Assembly (NCBI GenBank): GCA_002724395.1
Contig: PBOR01000059.1
Span: forward strand, 1-53,328
DNA from: Rhodospirillaceae bacterium
GTDB taxonomy: Bacteria > Pseudomonadota > Alphaproteobacteria > UBA8366
Reading direction: 5' to 3'
Length of the DNA: 53,328 bases
Below are positions 8,560 to 17,646 of the stretch, in pieces (within the stretch, counting starts at the first letter, position 1; each line of letters begins with the position of its first letter). The translations under genes were made by a program, and so were the position numbers. A model generated the notes under the pieces. The model did not search any database. It was not told where the DNA came from and saw only the letters and a program-made list of their open reading frames with translations.

Positions 8560-9669
8560 ATGGTTGATTCAATTGCATCAGATTGCACTTTCAGAACAAT
8601 CGGCTTAGCAAATGATCAGTGGGCCGTGGATATTCTCGATCAAACGTATCTACCGCACGAACATGTGATTAAACGATTGGAAACTTTAGGTGACGCTGCA
8701 GAGGCGATTTGTGCCATGCGTGTGCGGGGGGCACCATTGATTGGCGCGACTGCTGCCTACGGTATGGCGCTCGCCATGCACTATGATTGTGGAGATGAAA
8801 ACCTCGAGAAAGCCGCCTCAACACTCATTGGGACCCGACCTACAGCTGTTAACCTTGCCTGGGCAGTGAATGATATGTACTCGGTGCTTCAGCCACTTAG
8901 TTCGAAGGTTAGGCGAGACGTTGCTTACGCACGTGCGTCAAAAATTAGAGCAGAAGATATCAGTATCAACCACCGTATTGGCAAATATGGGTTACCGTTA
9001 CTGGAGGAAATCGCTCGGCATAAATCGGCCGGTTCGCCCGTTAATATTTTGACACACTGTAATGCCGGTGCTTTAGCTACGGTTGGCTGGGGTACTGCAA
9101 CAGCCCCGGTTTATATGGCGCATGAGAAAGGCCTTGATATTCATGTTTGGGTGGACGAGACACGTCCGAGAAATCAGGGGGCTAGTTTAACCGCATGGGA
9201 GCTTGATCAGCGCGGCGTGCCTTACACAGTCATTGCGGATAATACTGGTGGTCATTTGATGCAACGGGGCTACGTTGATATCTGCATAACCGGCACCGAC
9301 CGTACAGCGGCTAATGGTGACGTTGCCAACAAGATAGGTACCTATCTGAAGGCGCTGGCAGCGCGGGATAATAATATTCCGTTTTTTGTCGCACTGCCAT
9401 CACCAACCATTGACTGGGGCGCTCAAGACGGTATGAAAGACATACCAATTGAACAGCGAGCTGCGGAAGAAGTGTCTTGGATTAGTGGTCGTACCAAGTC
9501 AGGAACTGTAGAGAAAGTTTGTATGGTGCTGAATGAAACAGCTGTTGCAAATTACGCATTTGATGTTACCCCGGCAAGATTGGTAACGGGTTTAATTACA
9601 GAACGCGGCATTGCAGAGGCAAGCTGCGAGGGATTGGCCACTTTGTTTCCGGAGTATGGGACTAAATGA
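8560..9669 (+). CDS. mtnA: S-methyl-5-thioribose-1-phosphate isomerase
   Basis: Isomerises 5-methylthioribose-1-phosphate to methylthioribulose-1-phosphate in methionine salvage. The 369-residue protein has the substrate loop MRVRGAPLIGATAAYG and both catalytic residues of the family: Cys167 in THCNAGALATVGWGTA and Asp247 in GTDRTAANGDVANKIGT. Related eIF2B-like sugar isomerases (for example ribose-1-phosphate isomerases) share these motifs, so the exact sugar is inferred from overall similarity. No other methionine-salvage gene is nearby. The stop codon overlaps the start of the cyclophilin gene by 4 bases, so translation is likely coupled. Confidence 0.9.
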   Translation: MVDSIASDCTFRTIGLANDQWAVDILDQTYLPHEHVIKRLETLGDAAEAICAMRVRGAPLIGATAAYGMALAMHYDCGDENLEKAASTLIGTRPTAVNLAWAVNDMYSVLQPLSSKVRRDVAYARASKIRAEDISINHRIGKYGLPLLEEIARHKSAGSPVNILTHCNAGALATVGWGTATAPVYMAHEKGLDIHVWVDETRPRNQGASLTAWELDQRGVPYTVIADNTGGHLMQRGYVDICITGTDRTAANGDVANKIGTYLKALAARDNNIPFFVALPSPTIDWGAQDGMKDIPIEQRAAEEVSWISGRTKSGTVEKVCMVLNETAVANYAFDVTPARLVTGLITERGIAEASCEGLATLFPEYGTK

Positions 9670-10268
9670 AACTATTTCATTGGAGAAATCGGGCGGTGTT
9701 GCTATTTGCATTTGCCGCTTTTGCATTTCAAACTTTAACATTACGGGCGGCGACGTTGGAAAATACAATTTATCTAGATCTAAAGGATGGACGCGTGGTG
9801 ATCGAGCTCTGGCCCGACGTCGCGCCGAAGCATGTGGAGCGTATAAAAACGCTTGCAAGGCAGAAGTTTTATGATGGTATCGTTTTTCATCGTGTTATTG
9901 ACGGATTTATGGCGCAAACCGGCGATCCGACCGGGACTGGCATGGGCGGTTCTTCTCTTCCTGATTTACCCGCTGAGTTTAATAGTGCTTTTCATGTGGA
10001 GGGAACATTATCGATGGCGCGTTCGAGCAGCCCTGATAGTGCTAATAGCCAATTTTTCATATGCTTTGCGCCGGCGCCTTTTTTAGATGGGCAATATACG
10101 GCTTGGGGTAAAGTTATAGAAGGTATGGAATTAGTTCATAGAATCAAAAAGGGTGATAGCAACCAAAACGGAAGTGTTGATAATCCGGATAAAATAATTC
10201 AAATGCGTGTGGCGGCGGATGTTGAAAAAAAGTCAAAGCCAAAAGCAGAGCCCAAAGCCAAAAAGTAA
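9666..10268 (+). CDS. Exported cyclophilin-type peptidyl-prolyl isomerase
   Basis: Catalyses cis-trans isomerisation of prolyl bonds and would act in the periplasm. The 200-residue precursor has a signal peptide (residues 1 to about 29, ending LTLRAA) followed by a complete cyclophilin domain: FYDGIVFHRVIDGFMAQTGD with the catalytic Arg, then GTLSMARSSSPDSANSQFFI and FLDGQYTAWGKVIEGM. The last 20 or so residues are a Lys/Pro/Glu-rich tail. Its ATG overlaps the end of mtnA by 4 bases. Confidence 0.9.
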   Translation: MKLFHWRNRAVLLFAFAAFAFQTLTLRAATLENTIYLDLKDGRVVIELWPDVAPKHVERIKTLARQKFYDGIVFHRVIDGFMAQTGDPTGTGMGGSSLPDLPAEFNSAFHVEGTLSMARSSSPDSANSQFFICFAPAPFLDGQYTAWGKVIEGMELVHRIKKGDSNQNGSVDNPDKIIQMRVAADVEKKSKPKAEPKAKK

Positions 10269-10387
10269 GTTCAGGGTTTGCGCCGGATGCGAGCAGCGAT
10301 GTAAGATTCGCGACTGGGGTTGCTTTGTGCTATCATTAATCGTTACCGTGGCAAGAAAGTGGTTTACATTCCTGGAGAGTGATACTT

Positions 10388-10579
10388 ATGAGCGATATTG
10401 CGGGTTCGGGAGCGTCTGATTTATCGAGCCGCCTTGAGGCGAGCGCGTTTTCTCGTCGGTTGGAGCTTGAGAAGGAAACTGCAGCCGCCACGATCGTTGA
10501 GGAGGCTGTGCAAAGCTCCGAACAAACTTCACCAATAGGTGAAGGTGGTGGTAGACGGTTACTTGATATTCTCGCTTAA
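10388..10579 (+). CDS. Small hypothetical protein
   Basis: A 63-residue soluble protein that I do not recognise. It begins MSDIAGSGASDLSSRLEAS, continues with an amphipathic, Glu/Ala-rich stretch (ELEKETAAATIVEEAVQSS) and ends GRRLLDILA. GGAGAG lies about 8 bases before the ATG, which is the best support that it is translated; an in-frame start 9 bases earlier has no better signal. The arrangement of a Ser-rich N-terminus, a helix and a final LL pair loosely recalls small YjfB-like motility proteins, but I would not assign it. It stands alone between the cyclophilin gene and the flippase-like gene. Confidence 0.5.
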   Translation: MSDIAGSGASDLSSRLEASAFSRRLELEKETAAATIVEEAVQSSEQTSPIGEGGGRRLLDILA

Positions 10580-10686
10580 ATCTCGGGTTTATGCAATTTG
10601 ATTGCTGATAAATCGCGTAAAAGCGTTTGTCTTTCTCTGAAGCTCTGTATAAGAGGCGGACGCGCAAAGAAATAACATTTAAATTA

Positions 10687-11685
10687 ATGTCAAAATATTT
10701 CCCGAAAAAATGGCTGCTGTTTGTTGTGAAGGCTGCTGTCACTGTAGTTCTTATTTGGCTTGTTCTTCGGAAAGTGGACATGTCTGATATGAAGCGCCAT
10801 TTCGACTCGATTGGTTTTGACACAATTGGTTTAGCGTTGATTTTACTTGCTGCTCAGTCAGTTTTAGCAGGCATTCGATGGCGAATTATCATGCGCTTAT
10901 TTGACCGAGTGCTTGCCTTGGCCATTTCGGTCCGTATTTATTTCGAAGGGTTATTTTTCAACCAAGCTCTGCCCTCTACGATTGGTGGCGATGGTATACG
11001 TATTTATCGAGTTTATCGATTGGGTCTTCCGCTTGGGGCGGCCTTTAACGGTGTTTTGCTCGATAGAGTCGCCGGTTTTATTAGTCTTATCCTGTTGGTC
11101 GCGGTTGCTCAGCCTTTATTGCGCCAAAGGATCGATAACGAGCAGGCTTTGTTGGCTTTTATGGGAATCACTTTACTGGGTTTGTCGGCTATTATTGCGT
11201 TGCTGACACTTGCATCTTTACCAGACAGCTTCGGTCGATGGCGGGCGGTTCGGGGAATGATGAATCTATCGCTTGGCGGTCGTGAAATGCTCAAATCCAT
11301 TCAAATTGCTACCCCGGTGTTAGGCTATTCGCTGGTAGGTCACATGTTAATGGTATTTGCAGTCTATCTGATCGCCATGGATATTGGATTAAAAGTGAGT
11401 TTTGTCGACTGTTTGATTATGGTGCCGTCTGTCATGCTGGTTGCTACTATTCCGATTTCCATTGCCGGGTGGGGCGTACGTGAAAGCGCTATGGTGACAG
11501 CGTTTGGATTGCTTGGCGCGCCCACTGATGCGGTGGTGGCTCTTTCCATGGCTTTTGGCCTCTGCTTAGTTGCTGTAGGCCTGCCTGGTGGTATTTTATG
11601 GTTTCTAAATCCAGATCATCGCGTCGCGGACGCCTCGGAAATCGCTGAATTACGTGAGAGTAAGGCCAAAAAGGGTCAAGTATGA
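10687..11685 (+). CDS. Lysylphosphatidylglycerol synthase TM-like / UPF0104 membrane protein
   Basis: An integral membrane protein of about 332 residues with seven to eight hydrophobic segments, of the flippase-like transmembrane family that includes the N-terminal half of MprF and AglD-like proteins. Visible family features are FFNQALPSTIGGDGIRIYR near residues 78-96 and SIAGWGVRESAMVTAFG near 258-274. In this context it could move or organise a lipid-linked sugar, but transport is inferred. A TTG 60 bases upstream (10627) is an alternative start; ATG 10687 is preferred because it directly precedes the first membrane helix, although its ribosome binding site is weak. Its last 4 bases overlap the next gene. 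Confidence 0.82.
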   Translation: MSKYFPKKWLLFVVKAAVTVVLIWLVLRKVDMSDMKRHFDSIGFDTIGLALILLAAQSVLAGIRWRIIMRLFDRVLALAISVRIYFEGLFFNQALPSTIGGDGIRIYRVYRLGLPLGAAFNGVLLDRVAGFISLILLVAVAQPLLRQRIDNEQALLAFMGITLLGLSAIIALLTLASLPDSFGRWRAVRGMMNLSLGGREMLKSIQIATPVLGYSLVGHMLMVFAVYLIAMDIGLKVSFVDCLIMVPSVMLVATIPISIAGWGVRESAMVTAFGLLGAPTDAVVALSMAFGLCLVAVGLPGGILWFLNPDHRVADASEIAELRESKAKKGQV

Positions 11686-13121
11686 CAGTTGTAAATCATA
11701 AGGATCGCAAAACGATTATCCGTGAGGCAGCTGATAGGATTGCGCCAAGCCGTGACAAATGGATCGAGCGGAATGATTTCTATTACCAGCAGGATCGTGA
11801 CTATATGCGGTTTCTCATTCCAGAGGGCCAAAGCGTATTGGATTTAGGATGCGGCACTGGCGATCTGTTGGCGAGCCTGAAGCCGAGTCGTGGCGTTGGC
11901 GTAGATTTTAGCGACCGTATGATTAAGATCGCTAAGGGTAAGTTTCCCGGTTTGAAGTTTGCGTTGGCTGATATCGAGAAGCCCGGCTTTACTAAAAAGC
12001 TCGGTGGTCCGTTTGACGTTATTGTCTTATCTGACACGTTCGGATTATTAGATGATTGCGAAGCGACCTTGGCGCTCCTGCACGATGTTTGTACACCCGA
12101 CACACGACTTATTATTTCTTACTACTCGCCTTATTGGGAGCCGGTTCTGCGCCTTGGTGATAAATTAGAGCTTAGAATGCCGCAGCCGGAAGTGAATTAT
12201 CTGTCAACTGCCGATATCGAAAACCTGCTCCATCTGGCTGACTTCGAGGTGATCAAAACTGAGTGGCGTCAACTTCTGCCAAGGCGCCTTTTAGGCCTAG
12301 GTACTTTAGTGAACCGTTTCATTGGTACGCTCCCGTTATTACGCCGATTTTGTTTGAAGACCTATGTAGTAGCACGTCCATTGCGCGGTGCTGAGAAACC
12401 TGGATTATCCGCGAGCGTGATCATTCCATGCCGTAACGAAAAAGGTAATATTGAACCTGCTATTCAGCGGCTTAAGCCTTTTGCCGATGATATTGAAGTG
12501 ATTTATGTTGAAGGCCATAGCTCTGATGGAACATTAGAGGAGTGCGAGCGTATCAAAGCGGCTTACCCAAATTGGGATATTAAGGTAACGACCCAAGACG
12601 GAAGGGGCAAGGGCGATGCAGTCTGGAAAGCTTTTGATATGGCGCGTGGGGACGTATTAATGATTTTGGATGCGGATTTAACTATGCCCCCCGAGCAGTT
12701 GCCAAAATTTTACAATGCAATTGCTAGCGGCAAAGGTGAGTTTGTCAATGGCTCTCGACTGGTTTACCCGATGGAACAGGGGGCCATGCGGTTTTTGAAT
12801 CTTATCGCTAATCGCTTGTTTGCTGCTATTTTTTCCTATCTTTTGAATCAACGTTTTACCGACACGCTGTGTGGTACAAAAGTAATGCGACGTTCTGATT
12901 ACCGTCGAATCGCTGATAATAGATCTTATTTTGGTGAATTCGATCCCTTTGGTGATTTCGACCTGATATTTGGTGCGGCGAAACTTAATATGAAAATTAT
13001 CGAGATTCCGATTCGTTATGCGGACCGGACCTACGGAGAAACCCAAATCTCACGATTCCGAGATGGATGGGAATTGATCAAGATGGTGGTTTTTGCCTGG
13101 CGTAAATTGAAGGCGTTTTAG
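11682..13121 (+). CDS. Fused SAM methyltransferase - family 2 glycosyltransferase
   Basis: A 479-residue two-domain protein. Residues about 30-230 form a class I SAM-dependent methyltransferase, with motif I VLDLGCGTGDLLASL and GVGVDFSDRM. Residues about 238-470 form a GT2 domain of the dolichyl-phosphate mannose/glucose synthase type, with ASVIIPCRNEKGNIEPAI, the DXD-like ILDADLTMPPEQ, and a C-terminal DRTYGETQISRFRDGWEL. A reading error joining two genes is unlikely because the frame is continuous through the linker. It probably glycosylates a lipid carrier or membrane glycan and methylates the product or a neighbouring sugar. Translation is coupled by an ATGA overlap to the flippase-like gene; a second methyltransferase starts one base after its stop. 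Confidence 0.85.
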   Translation: MTVVNHKDRKTIIREAADRIAPSRDKWIERNDFYYQQDRDYMRFLIPEGQSVLDLGCGTGDLLASLKPSRGVGVDFSDRMIKIAKGKFPGLKFALADIEKPGFTKKLGGPFDVIVLSDTFGLLDDCEATLALLHDVCTPDTRLIISYYSPYWEPVLRLGDKLELRMPQPEVNYLSTADIENLLHLADFEVIKTEWRQLLPRRLLGLGTLVNRFIGTLPLLRRFCLKTYVVARPLRGAEKPGLSASVIIPCRNEKGNIEPAIQRLKPFADDIEVIYVEGHSSDGTLEECERIKAAYPNWDIKVTTQDGRGKGDAVWKAFDMARGDVLMILDADLTMPPEQLPKFYNAIASGKGEFVNGSRLVYPMEQGAMRFLNLIANRLFAAIFSYLLNQRFTDTLCGTKVMRRSDYRRIADNRSYFGEFDPFGDFDLIFGAAKLNMKIIEIPIRYADRTYGETQISRFRDGWELIKMVVFAWRKLKAF

Positions 13122-13122
13122 C

Positions 13123-13857
13123 GTGGATGCCGATCCACGCTTGGCGGCGCATCGCCGGGTTTGGCAAAAAAAGCCGGCGTTGCGTAAAATTTACGCAGAT
13201 TACTACCGGCGCATTACTTGTCATTGTACGAATGGTCAAACACTCGAAATCGGCGCTGGCTCTGGCCATATCCGCGAGCATATGGATCAAGTCTTCATGG
13301 CTGATATTTTGCCGGCCGAGTGGTTAGACGTAGCAGCCGACGCTCAGCAGCTGCCGTTCGGAGATGAATCTTTGAGTAATATCGTGATGGTAGATGTCCT
13401 GCATCATATTGAGCGTCCGACTGCATTGTTTGATGAAGTCACGCGGGTTCTGCGACCGGGTGGTAAGATGGTAATGCTGGATCCTGCTATCACGATAGGC
13501 AGTTGGCCGATTTATAAGTTTCTTCATTCGGAACCAGTTAATATGAGAGTTGACCCGTTGTATGAGGAGTGTTCCCAATCCGGCGGTGATCCATTTGATT
13601 CCAATCAAGCGGTGCCGACCTTGTTGTTTTCTAGTTCGGATCGGCATAAGAAATTTGAGGCACGATTTCCTTCACTTAGGATTGTGGCACGGCAATTTTT
13701 CGGCTTTGCCACCTATCCTTTAACCGGAGGGTTCCAGAATTGGTGTATTGTCCCAAGCAGGTTAATCCCATCTCTTTTATCTATTGAGCGACTTTTAGAA
13801 CCTTTCCTGGCACGTTTGTTGGGGTTTCGATTGTTGGTTGCGCTAGAGCGTCTGTGA
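13123..13857 (+). CDS. Class I SAM-dependent methyltransferase
   Basis: A 244-residue methyltransferase. Motif I is TLEIGAGSGHIREHM, followed by LDVAADAQQLPFGDESLSN and the motif IV-like MVDVLHHIERP and VLRPGGKMVMLDP, the pattern of Methyltransf_11 proteins. The N-terminus begins with a GTG codon one base after the upstream stop, so it is in the same operon as the fusion protein. Substrate unknown; location between glycosyltransferase and GDP-fucose genes favours a sugar or lipid-linked intermediate. The C-terminal third is hydrophobic in places (IPSLLSIERLLEPFLARLLG) and could contact the membrane. Confidence 0.83.
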   Translation: MDADPRLAAHRRVWQKKPALRKIYADYYRRITCHCTNGQTLEIGAGSGHIREHMDQVFMADILPAEWLDVAADAQQLPFGDESLSNIVMVDVLHHIERPTALFDEVTRVLRPGGKMVMLDPAITIGSWPIYKFLHSEPVNMRVDPLYEECSQSGGDPFDSNQAVPTLLFSSSDRHKKFEARFPSLRIVARQFFGFATYPLTGGFQNWCIVPSRLIPSLLSIERLLEPFLARLLGFRLLVALERL

Positions 13858-13920
13858 TAGCGTCGCTTGACCAGGGCAGCGTAAGCCTTTAGCAGAAAGG
13901 AAAGTGGTGCGGAAGATTCT

Positions 13921-14967
13921 ATGAAAAAAGCTCTTATTAACGGCATAACCGGCCAAGATGGCGCATACCTCGCCGAATTTTTGCTGAAGAAGGACTACGA
14001 GGTGCATGGTATCATACGCCGTGCGAGCATGTTTAATACGCAGCGTATTGACCATTTATATCGTGATCCGCATGACCCAAATGCGCGTTTGTTCCTGCAC
14101 TATGGTGATCTATCAGATGGGACAGGGTTGCGGCGTATCCTCGAAGCGGTGCAGCCGGATGAGATTTATAATTTGGGTGCGCAAAGCCACGTAAAAGTTT
14201 CGTTTGATCAACCGGAATATACAGCCGATGTAGTCGGGACCGGAACGTTGCGATTATTTGAGGCCGTGCGTGACCATCTAAAGAATTCAAAATCTGATAT
14301 TAGGTTGTATCAGGCCGGGTCCTCGGAAATGTTCGGTAGCGCTGCACCCCCGCAGCTGGAAACAACGGCATTTGAGCCACGGAGCCCTTACGCGATTAGC
14401 AAGGTTGCTGGCTATTGGTTCGCACGGAATTATCGTGAAGCCTATGATATGTTTATCGCTAACGGCATTTTGTTCAATCATGAAAGTCCGTTGCGCGGGG
14501 AAACGTTCGTCACCCGAAAAATTACCCGAGCTGTTGGGCGTATTAAATTGGGCCTGCAGGATAAACTTTTTCTCGGCAATCTTGATGCGAAGCGGGACTG
14601 GGGTTTTGCGGGTGATTACGTGGAAGTCATGTGGAAGATGCTTCAGCATAGTGAGCCGGATGACTTCGTTGTCGCCACTGGCGAAGCACATTCGGTTCGC
14701 GAATTTCTTGAGGCTGCGTTCATCCATGTCGGTTTAGACTTCAAGAAATATGTAGAAATTGATCAGCGCTATTTCCGCCCGACGGAAGTGGATCATCTCT
14801 TGGGGGACCCGTCAAAGGCGGCGGAGAAGTTAAGCTGGAAGCCTAAGGTTTCGTTTCAAGGATTAGTGGCGATGATGGTTGATCATGATATGGAGCAAGC
14901 AGAGCGGGAAAAATTACTTGTAGATGCCGGTCATAAAGTGGGTCAAGAAGGGGTGGCGAATGGCTGA
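13921..14967 (+). CDS. gmd: GDP-mannose 4,6-dehydratase
   Basis: Converts GDP-D-mannose to GDP-4-keto-6-deoxymannose, the first committed step to GDP-L-fucose and related deoxysugars. The 348-residue short-chain dehydrogenase-fold enzyme has the NADP site [25 protein letters not shown], the catalytic Ser/Glu region QAGSSEMFG, the YxxxK motif in [12 protein letters not shown], and [15 protein letters not shown], all Gmd signatures. GGAAG lies 6 bases before the ATG. The end overlaps fcl by 8 bases. Normal length and no defects. Confidence 0.95.
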   Translation: MKKALINGITGQDGAYLAEFLLKKDYEVHGIIRRASMFNTQRIDHLYRDPHDPNARLFLHYGDLSDGTGLRRILEAVQPDEIYNLGAQSHVKVSFDQPEYTADVVGTGTLRLFEAVRDHLKNSKSDIRLYQAGSSEMFGSAAPPQLETTAFEPRSPYAISKVAGYWFARNYREAYDMFIANGILFNHESPLRGETFVTRKITRAVGRIKLGLQDKLFLGNLDAKRDWGFAGDYVEVMWKMLQHSEPDDFVVATGEAHSVREFLEAAFIHVGLDFKKYVEIDQRYFRPTEVDHLLGDPSKAAEKLSWKPKVSFQGLVAMMVDHDMEQAEREKLLVDAGHKVGQEGVANG

Positions 14968-15913
14968 GGTCGACCGCAATGCCCGAATTTATGTTGCGGG
15001 GCACTTGGGGTTGGTGGGCGGCGCGATAGTGCGGGCTTTGAAAAAAGCAGGTTTTACAAATCTCGTTTTACGAGCACGTGCCGAGTTGGACCTAATGTGT
15101 CGTGTTTCCGTGAATCGGTTTTTTCACAGCGAACGGCCAGACTACGTTTATTTAGCCGCAGCTCGTGTCGGTGGCATTCACGCCAATAGCAGTTTCCCAG
15201 CAGAGTTCTTGTATCAAAACCTTACTATCCAAAATCACGTAATTGATGCGGCGTATCAGCATGGGGTCAAAAAATTTGCATTTTTAGGATCTTCCTGCAT
15301 CTACCCGAAGTACGCCCGTCAGCCAATTTCCGAAGATAGTTTGTTAACCGGCACTTTAGAGCAGACCAATGAAGCATACGCGGTCGCAAAAATTGCTGGC
15401 ATCAAACTTTGCGAAGCTTATCATCGTCAATACCGGTTTAATGCGATTTCGATTATGCCTACGAATCTTTACGGACCTGGGGACAATTTCGATCTTGAGA
15501 CCAGTCATGTTGTTCCGGCGCTTATTCGTAAAGCCCATGAGGCGAGGGTTGCCAATTCCCCTGACTTTTCTGTCTGGGGTTCTGGTGACCCGTTGCGGGA
15601 GTTACTGCATGTAGATGATTTAGCTGATGCATGTCTGTTCCTTATGGACAATTATAATGATCCGGAATTGATAAATGTCGGCTGTGGTGAAGATATAAGT
15701 ATAAGAACGTTGGCGGAAACCATTGCTGATGTGGTTGGGTATACGGGAGACCTAAAGTATGATTCTTCTCGTCCTGATGGCACCCCCCGAAAGGTGCTGG
15801 ATGTCAGCCGACTGTTTGATCTTGGCTGGAAGCCACAGATTGACCTTCGTGAAGGACTAGAACAAACCTATGATTGGTATGTTTCTAACTGCGGCGCGCC
15901 CGCGGCGAACTAG
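14960..15913 (+). CDS. fcl: GDP-L-fucose synthase
   Basis: Epimerises and reduces GDP-4-keto-6-deoxymannose to GDP-L-fucose. About 317 residues, short-chain dehydrogenase fold: [18 protein letters not shown] (the usual family form is GHRGMVGSA), [27 protein letters not shown] with the catalytic Ser and Cys, and [15 protein letters not shown] with Tyr and Lys. Start at 14960 is chosen because the upstream in-frame alternative lies deep inside gmd; the overlap with gmd implies translational coupling. Nothing in the following 380 bases continues the operon. Confidence 0.94.
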   Translation: MAEVDRNARIYVAGHLGLVGGAIVRALKKAGFTNLVLRARAELDLMCRVSVNRFFHSERPDYVYLAAARVGGIHANSSFPAEFLYQNLTIQNHVIDAAYQHGVKKFAFLGSSCIYPKYARQPISEDSLLTGTLEQTNEAYAVAKIAGIKLCEAYHRQYRFNAISIMPTNLYGPGDNFDLETSHVVPALIRKAHEARVANSPDFSVWGSGDPLRELLHVDDLADACLFLMDNYNDPELINVGCGEDISIRTLAETIADVVGYTGDLKYDSSRPDGTPRKVLDVSRLFDLGWKPQIDLREGLEQTYDWYVSNCGAPAAN

Positions 15914-16293
15914 CGCTTAAGGTATAGCCAGTGTTTGCGCGCAGGTATATTTGGGGTTAGGTTCTAAATTAGGGTCGATAATTTCAAAGTGCACACTATG
16001 GATTGTTACGCGTCATCCTAGCGCACGCTGTGACAAGCTAAGGTGGTTGGTGAGCAAACCTTAAAAAAGGTTTCGCATATTTTTTAAGGCATCGGGTCAT
16101 AGCTCCTTGTAAACTAGATTTCGTGTAAGGTGTGGCGATAAGCCGAAATAGGCTCGCGGTGATGACTGCTTCAAGAGGCTATAAAATGCCGCTCTTTCAG
16201 GCCTTGCGTTTCTGGCAGCTCGTTGTCTTCCATTCCCATCTTTATCCGCTAGGATAAAGACCGATTAACGCGAAATTAGGGAGGACGCGTGAT
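15914..16293. other. Intergenic region between fcl and the PLP enzyme operon
   Basis: No credible open reading frame. It contains an A/T-rich hairpin at 16056-16073 (AAACCTT, loop AAAA, AAGGTTT) that could terminate the glycan operon, and a perfect 9-bp hairpin at 16239-16260 close to the next gene, listed separately. Confidence 0.6.
16239..16260 (+). promoter_or_regulatory. Perfect inverted repeat upstream of the PLP enzyme-dgcN-dgcA operon
   Basis: TCTTTATCC at 16239-16247, loop GCTA, GGATAAAGA at 16252-16260. It ends 33 bases before the first ATG. The short loop allows either an RNA hairpin in the leader or a symmetric operator for a catabolic repressor; no regulator gene is adjacent. Confidence 0.4.
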
Positions 16294-17646
16294 ATGAATC
16301 AGAAAGAGGTGCGTAATATTGTAAAACGTTGGATGTTTCCAACCGAGGGCGGCAGCTATATGGGCGGTCTCGAGAAGCGCCCGGTTTTAGCAAAATCTTC
16401 GGGTACTTTGGTAACCGATACGAATGGAAAAGACTATCTTGATTTTCAGTCTGGGCAAATGGGGGCCGCTTTAGGTCATCAACATCCACGTATTATCGCA
16501 GTGATCCAGAAGACCATGAAAAGCCTGATGCATTCTACTAACACCATGTTGCATGTGCCGCGGCTTCGATTGCATGAGAAGCTTGGTAAGCTTTTGCCAA
16601 AACCGTTAGAAAAATCTTTGTTCTTGGTTAGTGGTTCGGACTCTATAGAAGGCGCGGTGGATTTGGCGCGGAAGGCGACTGGTGGGCTCGATATAATCGG
16701 TATTCACGCAGGTCTGCACGGCTCGACTTCTTATGTGACACGTTCCTTATCCTTTAACTGGAGTCGCAATAAACACAGCGCCGTTGCACCTGGTACTTCA
16801 TCGGTATTAACGCCTTATTGTTATCGGTGCCCCGTAGGCCTAAAATTTCCGTCTTGCCAAATTCAATGTCTTAAAACCAGTTTTGAAATGGCCGATGCGA
16901 ATTTCACCGCAAAGCCGGCGGGTTTCATCGGCGAGCCGATATTAAGCGCAGGCGGGATTATTGTGCCACCGAAAGGATTTTACAAAATGGTACGCGAAGA
17001 GTGCGACAAGCGCGGCATGTTATTAATTTTCGATGAAGCTCAGACCGGACTTGGGAAAACAGGCAAGCTCTTTGGCTTCCAGCATGAAGATGGTGTAAAG
17101 CCCGATATCATCGCCATTTCAAAGCATTTTGGCGGTGGTGTTCCGATATCTGCAGTTTGTAGTACATCTGACGTGGCGCAGAAAGCCGTTGATAATGGAT
17201 ATTTTGCTACCCGCTCTCACGCCACAGATCCGCTATTGTGCGCTGCGGGCGAAGAAAGTCTGAGTATTGTTGTCGACGAGGATATGCCGGGGAAAGCTGC
17301 TAAGATTGAAAAGATGATAAAGGGTGCTTTTCGTAAAATGGCGAAAGAGTTTGAATTGATCGGAGATATACGGGGGCGCGGCGTCTTGCTGGGTATTGAG
17401 TTAGTAAAGGACCGTAAGAGCAAAGAACCGGCAAATGCGGAAACGCAGAAAGTTTTCGACTATTGCATGGATAAGGGTTTGATATTTCAGGTGCGTGGCG
17501 TGCGTGATTTGAAAAACGTCATTCGGCTCGTGCCGCCGATGACTACACCTAAAGAACAGATTGATAGCGCCATGTCGATTATATATGACGCGCTGAGATT
17601 TGTCGTAAAAGGAAAGCAGCGGCGCAAAGTAGGAGTGCGTGGATGA
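16294..17646 (+). CDS. Class III aminotransferase-fold PLP enzyme, 2,2-dialkylglycine decarboxylase-like
   Basis: A 450-residue PLP enzyme. Its pattern follows 2,2-dialkylglycine decarboxylase: YLDFQSGQMGAALGHQHPRII, GFIGEPILSAGGII, LLIFDEAQTGLGKTGKLFGF, the Schiff-base lysine in ISKHFGGGVPISA, and IGDIRGRGVLLGIELVKDR. The decarboxylase does decarboxylation-dependent transamination; ordinary omega-aminotransferases share the fold, so the reaction here is open. An insertion with Cys residues (PYCYRCPVGLKFPSCQIQC, around residues 170-190) is not usual and could bind metal. GGGAGG lies 9 bases before the ATG. The stop overlaps dgcN by 4 bases, which ties its function to the DgcN-DgcA pathway. 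Confidence 0.85.
   Translation: MNQKEVRNIVKRWMFPTEGGSYMGGLEKRPVLAKSSGTLVTDTNGKDYLDFQSGQMGAALGHQHPRIIAVIQKTMKSLMHSTNTMLHVPRLRLHEKLGKLLPKPLEKSLFLVSGSDSIEGAVDLARKATGGLDIIGIHAGLHGSTSYVTRSLSFNWSRNKHSAVAPGTSSVLTPYCYRCPVGLKFPSCQIQCLKTSFEMADANFTAKPAGFIGEPILSAGGIIVPPKGFYKMVREECDKRGMLLIFDEAQTGLGKTGKLFGFQHEDGVKPDIIAISKHFGGGVPISAVCSTSDVAQKAVDNGYFATRSHATDPLLCAAGEESLSIVVDEDMPGKAAKIEKMIKGAFRKMAKEFELIGDIRGRGVLLGIELVKDRKSKEPANAETQKVFDYCMDKGLIFQVRGVRDLKNVIRLVPPMTTPKEQIDSAMSIIYDALRFVVKGKQRRKVGVRG

Noticed and set aside
16056..16073. AAACCTT-AAAA-AAGGTTT hairpin as terminator of the glycan operon
   Set aside because: The stem is short and A/T-rich and lies 140 bases past fcl; I mention it in the region but do not call it.
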